Assembly (NCBI RefSeq): GCF_001632805.1
Contig: NZ_CP007220.1
Span: forward strand, 310,001-374,000
Direction: 5' to 3'
Source: Mycobacteroides chelonae CCUG 47445
GTDB lineage: Bacteria; Actinomycetota; Actinomycetes; Mycobacteriales; Mycobacteriaceae
DNA length: 64,000 nt
Every line of letters begins with the position of its first letter. The first letter of the stretch is position 1. Positions 59,455 to 64,000 of the stretch are shown in pieces. A program made the translations under genes and the position numbers. The notes beneath the pieces are model-generated. The model was not told the DNA's origin, did not search any database, and saw only the letters and a program-made list of their open reading frames with translations.

Positions 59455-60194
59455 GCGGGCTGCATGTGTTCCAGGGCGCGGCGGTGACGTTCGGCGAGCA
59501 CTGCGGCCAGCATGAACTGTGGGGGTGTGCCGGGCGGCGGTGGCGGTGCGATGCTGGCAAGCACATCGGTGGAGATCTGGTAGAGCATCTGGTCGCGGGT
59601 TTGTGGCGCCAATTGCCCTGCGCGGTTGAGGAATTGGCGGGCAAGATTCGCTTGTTCGGTAGTGAGCCCCGACAGTTGTAATGTCTGTGCCCATTCGGCC
59701 AGCGGTGGTGGCATCACCGGCGGCGGAGGGAGTTTGGGGCCACGCTCGCTGATCACCATGGTGCCCGCGAAGATGTCGCCCAGACGTTTGCCCTTTGCCG
59801 AGACCAAGCTGCTGATCACGGCGGGGGCACCCATGAACATGAAGATCTCGACCACGGCCGCAAGGGCGCGGATGACGGCTTGCCGCAGGCGTTCCGGGCC
59901 CCCATCGTCGGATACCACCCGCAATCCCATGGCCATCTTGCCCAGCGAGCGTCCCCGGGTGGACATCTCCCAGATGACGGGATAGCCGACGAGCGCCAGC
60001 ACGGAATAGGCGATGCTGAGCGCGCCGGCCAGCGCCTCGTCGAACTGCGAGAGAGAGAACGCGACGACGAAGATCCCGGCATACAGCAGGATCACCTGCA
60101 CGAAGATGTCGATGAACGCGGACACCACCCGCACCGGAAGCTGGGCCACCTTGACGTCCAAGACAACCGCGTCACCCGTCACCAACTCGGACAT
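59334..60194 (-). CDS. RDD-family membrane protein
   Basis: 286 residues from ATG 60194-60192. RDD domain (VSAFIDIFVQVILLY, GRSLGKMAMGLRVV, GDIFAGTMVI) with a Pro-rich soluble C-terminus. It matches M. tuberculosis Rv3695 in position. The RDD gene diverges from the SpoIIM gene by 26 bases. Function uncertain. Confidence 0.82.
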   Translation of the reverse strand: MSELVTGDAVVLDVKVAQLPVRVVSAFIDIFVQVILLYAGIFVVAFSLSQFDEALAGALSIAYSVLALVGYPVIWEMSTRGRSLGKMAMGLRVVSDDGGPERLRQAVIRALAAVVEIFMFMGAPAVISSLVSAKGKRLGDIFAGTMVISERGPKLPPPPVMPPPLAEWAQTLQLSGLTTEQANLARQFLNRAGQLAPQTRDQMLYQISTDVLASIAPPPPPGTPPQFMLAAVLAERHRRALEHMQPAYPAAPVPVPPADWAGPPATSAASEPPESPSGPSGFATPG

Positions 60195-60220
60195 CACTCG
60201 AGACTACTAGTATTTGCCAG

Positions 60221-61213
60221 ATGGACGTGGACGCATACGTCGCCACTCACCGGGGGACATGGGACCGGCTGGAGCTGCTGCTCAAGCGCAGGCGCAGCCT
60301 GAGCGGTCCAGAGATCGATGAGCTGGTCGAGCTGTACCAGCGGGTGTCGACGCACCTGTCGACCGTGCGGTCGTCCTCGGGGGATCCGGCATTGGTCGGG
60401 CGGTTGTCCAACCTGGTTGCCCGGGCACGTTCGGCCGTCACGGGAGAGCATGCCCCGTTGTGGCGTCACTTCATCCGATTCTGGACGGTGTCCTTTCCCG
60501 TGGTCGCCTACCGGAGCTGGCGGTGGTGGCTGGGCGCGACGGTCGCCTCGATGGTGGTGGCAGTCGCCGTCGGCATCTGGGTGATGCACTCGGCCGAGCT
60601 GCAATCGGTGATCGGAACACCCGATGAGATCGCGCACCTGGTGAACGAGGACTTCGAAAACTATTACAGCGAGCATCCCGCGGCGGCCTTCGCGCTGCAC
60701 GTGTGGATCAACAACTCGTGGGTGGCGGCGCAGTGCATCATCTTCGCCGTGCTGTTGGGCATTCCCATCCCGTTCGTCTTGTTCATGAACGCGGCGAATG
60801 TGGGCGTGGCCGGTGGTTTGATGATCGCGGCGGGCCGCGGCGATGTGTTCTTCGGCCTGATCCTCCCGCACGGTCTCTTGGAGCTCACGGCGGTGTTCTT
60901 GGCCGCGGGCGCGGGAATGCGCCTGGGATGGAAGGTCATTGACCCCGGCGATCGGCCCCGTGGACAGGTGCTGGCCGAGCAGGGCCGTGCCGTCATGTCG
61001 GTGGCGGGCGGACTGGTCGGGGTACTGCTGGTGAGCGGCCTCATCGAGGCGCTGGTCACCCCGTCGCCATTGCCGACATTCGCACGGGTGGCAATCGGGG
61101 TGATCGCGGAAGCGCTGTTCCTGGCCTATGTGGTGATTCTGGGGCGCCGCGGGGTGGCCGCCAACGAATCCGGCGATATGGAAGACGCTCCCGACTACGC
61201 TCCGGCTTCCTGA
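60221..61213 (+). CDS. SpoIIM-family membrane protein
   Basis: 330 residues. N-terminal helical region then several membrane helices with the SpoIIM-type core (FALHVWINNSWVAAQCIIFAVLLGIPIPFVLFMNAANVGVAGGLM). Position matches Rv3694c. Sporulation homology; its actinobacterial role is unknown. Confidence 0.82.
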   Translation: MDVDAYVATHRGTWDRLELLLKRRRSLSGPEIDELVELYQRVSTHLSTVRSSSGDPALVGRLSNLVARARSAVTGEHAPLWRHFIRFWTVSFPVVAYRSWRWWLGATVASMVVAVAVGIWVMHSAELQSVIGTPDEIAHLVNEDFENYYSEHPAAAFALHVWINNSWVAAQCIIFAVLLGIPIPFVLFMNAANVGVAGGLMIAAGRGDVFFGLILPHGLLELTAVFLAAGAGMRLGWKVIDPGDRPRGQVLAEQGRAVMSVAGGLVGVLLVSGLIEALVTPSPLPTFARVAIGVIAEALFLAYVVILGRRGVAANESGDMEDAPDYAPAS

Positions 61214-61216
61214 GCG

Positions 61217-62565
61217 CTACAGGCGTCCGGACGCCTTCAACGACAGATACCGGTCGGCAAGGGCCGGGGCGATCTCGTCCGGCGGGGCATCGACAACCTC
61301 GACACCCTGACGGCGCAACAAGGTGACGATGTGTCGGCGTCCGCCACGGGTACGTTCGGCGGCGGCCGCGTCGTAGACCTGCTCGACGTCGAGTGACCTG
61401 ATATTTCCTGGCCCCGTGGAGTTCTCGGGCTTGACCATGTCCTCGACACGTGGATCGCTGACCGCGGCCACCAGCAGATGGTGATGGCTGGTCAGCTGGG
61501 GAAGCAGCGGTAGCAGGCCCTCCTCCAGCGCCTCGGGATTCAGGTCGGTGAGCAGCACGATGAGCGAGCGATGACGGGATTTGCGACGAATGGTGGCCAC
61601 GAGATCGCGGGCGTCGGATTCGACAAGCGAGGGTTCCAGCGGCGCCATCGCGTTGACCACCAGTGGAAGTAGTTCGTTGCGCGATGCTCCGGAAACCTGC
61701 GAGCGCACCGCGCGGTCGTGCGCCAGGAAGTCCACGCGATCTCCGGCGCGAGATGCCAATGCCACCAACAGCAATGCGGCGTCCATCGCCCAATCCAACC
61801 GCGGCCACCCAGAGGGATCACCCGATGTCGGGTCGACACCGATGCGTCCCGCCGAAGTGCGGCCGGTGTCCAGCACCACGAGGATGCGGCGGTCTCGTTC
61901 CGGGCGCCAGGTGCGTACCACCACGTCATTGCGCCGGGCGGAGGCACGCCAGTCGATGGACCGGACATCATCGCCCACGACATATTCACGCAGCGAATCG
62001 AATTCGGTGCCCTGGCCCCGGATGAGCACAGGGATGGCGCCTTCGAGCTCGCGCAACTTGGCGAGGCGGGACGGCAGATGCTTGCGGCTCAGGAACGGGG
62101 GCAGCACGCGCAGCTGCCACGGCACGTCGTGACGCCCCTGCCGCCCGGCCAACCCCAGCGGTCCCACCGTGCGCACGGTCACGGTGGCCGGCCGGTGATC
62201 GCCACGGCGTAAGGGGTGCAAGGAGGTAACGATCTGCGTGCGTTCGCCGGTGCGCAGATTCAACCGGTGTGCCCGTGGTGTGGCACGCATGCTCGGTGCC
62301 CAACTGTCGCGGACCCATCCGCGTACCCGGCGGCCCGGATTCTGGATCTGCAGGGTGATGTCTGCGGATTCACCAAGCCGGATGGAATCCGGCCCCGACC
62401 GGACAAAGGTGAGACGGCGCGGGCTGGCAGCGGCGACGATATCGATGGCGATCACCACCGCGAGCGCCAGGAGTAGCAGCCAGAACAGCCGAACCGGCCA
62501 CGGCGACACCAGGATCAGCAGCGCGCCGAGCAGCGCCGCCAATCCCGCGCGTCCGGTGGGAATCA

Positions 62566-62566
<1 letters not shown>
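61217..62566 (-). CDS. DUF58-domain protein
   Basis: 449 residues from GTG 62566-62564, overlapping the moxR stop by one base. Two hydrophobic helices near the N-terminus, then the DUF58 motif EFDSLREYVVGDDVRSIDWRASAR and a vWA-like domain (LVVLDTGRTS; LIVLLTDL). Matches Rv3693. Paired with MoxR. Confidence 0.88.
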
Positions 62567-63536
<970 letters not shown>

Positions 63537-63540
<4 letters not shown>

Positions 63541-64000
63541 GATTCGCGTACCTGCCTTTCCAGAAGATCCAGTTGTCGAGTCAGATTGGTGAGCTGTTGG
63601 TCGTCCGACGGGACGGGGCCGAACAGCACATGGTGAATCTCGATGGGGTTGCGTCCTATTCGCTGAGCGACGGTGGTGGTGACGACCTGCGGCGTCTCGT
63701 CGACAGGGAGGCCGAGTCGGCGCACGATCCGGTAGGTGGCTGCCTCGCGCAACGATGCGGCAGCGAGGTCGCGGGCACGGCGCGACCGGTAGAGGCGCCC
63801 GCGCCCCTCGGTGGTTTCCGAAGCGCGCACGATCACCGGAAGCTTTTCGGCGACCACGGGCCCCAGGCGGCGGCCCCGCCAGAGAGCGAGCAGCAGTACG
63901 ACGATGCAGAGCTGCCAAATGGCCATGCTCACTTGGTCGGGGATCAGATCGCCCATCGATTTCGGTTGGGCGCTGGTGCCCACCTTCGGCCGTTCGGGGA
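63537..64000 (-). CDS. DUF4350-domain protein (N-terminus beyond window)
   Basis: At least 154 residues; the open frame runs off the right edge. One membrane helix (IWQLCIVVLLLALWRG) and the DUF4350-like RRLGPVVAEKLPVIVRASE. It resembles M. tuberculosis Rv3691 in context and is coupled to moxR. An internal GTG at 63983 is probably not the true start. Confidence 0.75.

Overview
This window looks like a chromosomal segment of a mycobacterium, most likely Mycobacteroides of the abscessus/chelonae group. That is inferred from high GC, the complete egtABCDE ergothioneine cluster, a FurA-catalase pair, stand-alone PknH-type sensor proteins, a Mrf/alternative-ribosomal-protein zinc cluster, and backbone gene order resembling M. 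tuberculosis Rv3713 to Rv3691 (recalled, not searched). No rRNA, tRNA, insertion sequence, prophage or CRISPR array was seen. No gene-free gap exceeds 300 bases; the largest (3721-4014) carries operator-like palindromes.

Layout. 1-936: a collagen-like mini-protein (partial) and an unrecognised partner. 1068-3046: murT-gatD for lipid II amidation. 3160-6722: a Phe/Gly-rich winged-helix protein, then a MarR regulator with an APH-type kinase and an acyl-CoA dehydrogenase resembling a split ACAD10/11. 6757-8891: DnaQ-like exonuclease and a lipoprotein serine hydrolase. 8899-11412: two divergent Zur-type operons for zinc-independent S18, S14, L33, L28 and for Mrf and L31B. 11484-13430: leuA with a Leu-rich leader peptide and attenuator hairpin. 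13485-18231: two DUF3558-like lipoproteins, TetR plus amine oxidase, nitroreductase. 18318-22316: lysC (with an internal beta-subunit start), asd, a proline-rich membrane protein and a DUF4185 protein.

22380-34509 is accessory: TPR protein, hydrolase, furA-katA, ohr, five secreted four-cysteine sensor-like proteins, a nitronate monooxygenase behind a KstR-type box, amtB, a methyltransferase-like membrane protein and a PfkB kinase. 34494-38697 is an amino-sugar operon (transporter, kinase, SIS deaminase/isomerase, short NagA). 38750-40885 holds an LLM oxidoreductase, an NTF2-like protein and an HSD10-like dehydrogenase. 40921-46150 is egtABCDE. 46340-47505 is an unusual pair: a tandem-repeat mini-protein and a DUF5995 protein. 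47521-50636: GCS2-type ligase, then an ESX-like small protein and a WXG/lysozyme-like fusion. 50675-54462: TetR and a thiolase/MaoC/SDR trio resembling a bacterial version of peroxisomal SCPx plus D-bifunctional protein. 54554-56873: glpF-glpK. The end carries a Phe/Gly-rich PadR regulator, a ParB-like protein, a CPA2 antiporter, an RDD protein, a SpoIIM-like protein, and DUF4350-moxR-DUF58.

The strongest candidate for something undescribed is the pair of odd loci at 1-936 and 46340-47505. Both make very small low-complexity or repetitive proteins next to an uncharacterised partner, and both have a closely similar palindrome (GAGTA-N6-TACTC type) about 75-82 bases before the first start codon.
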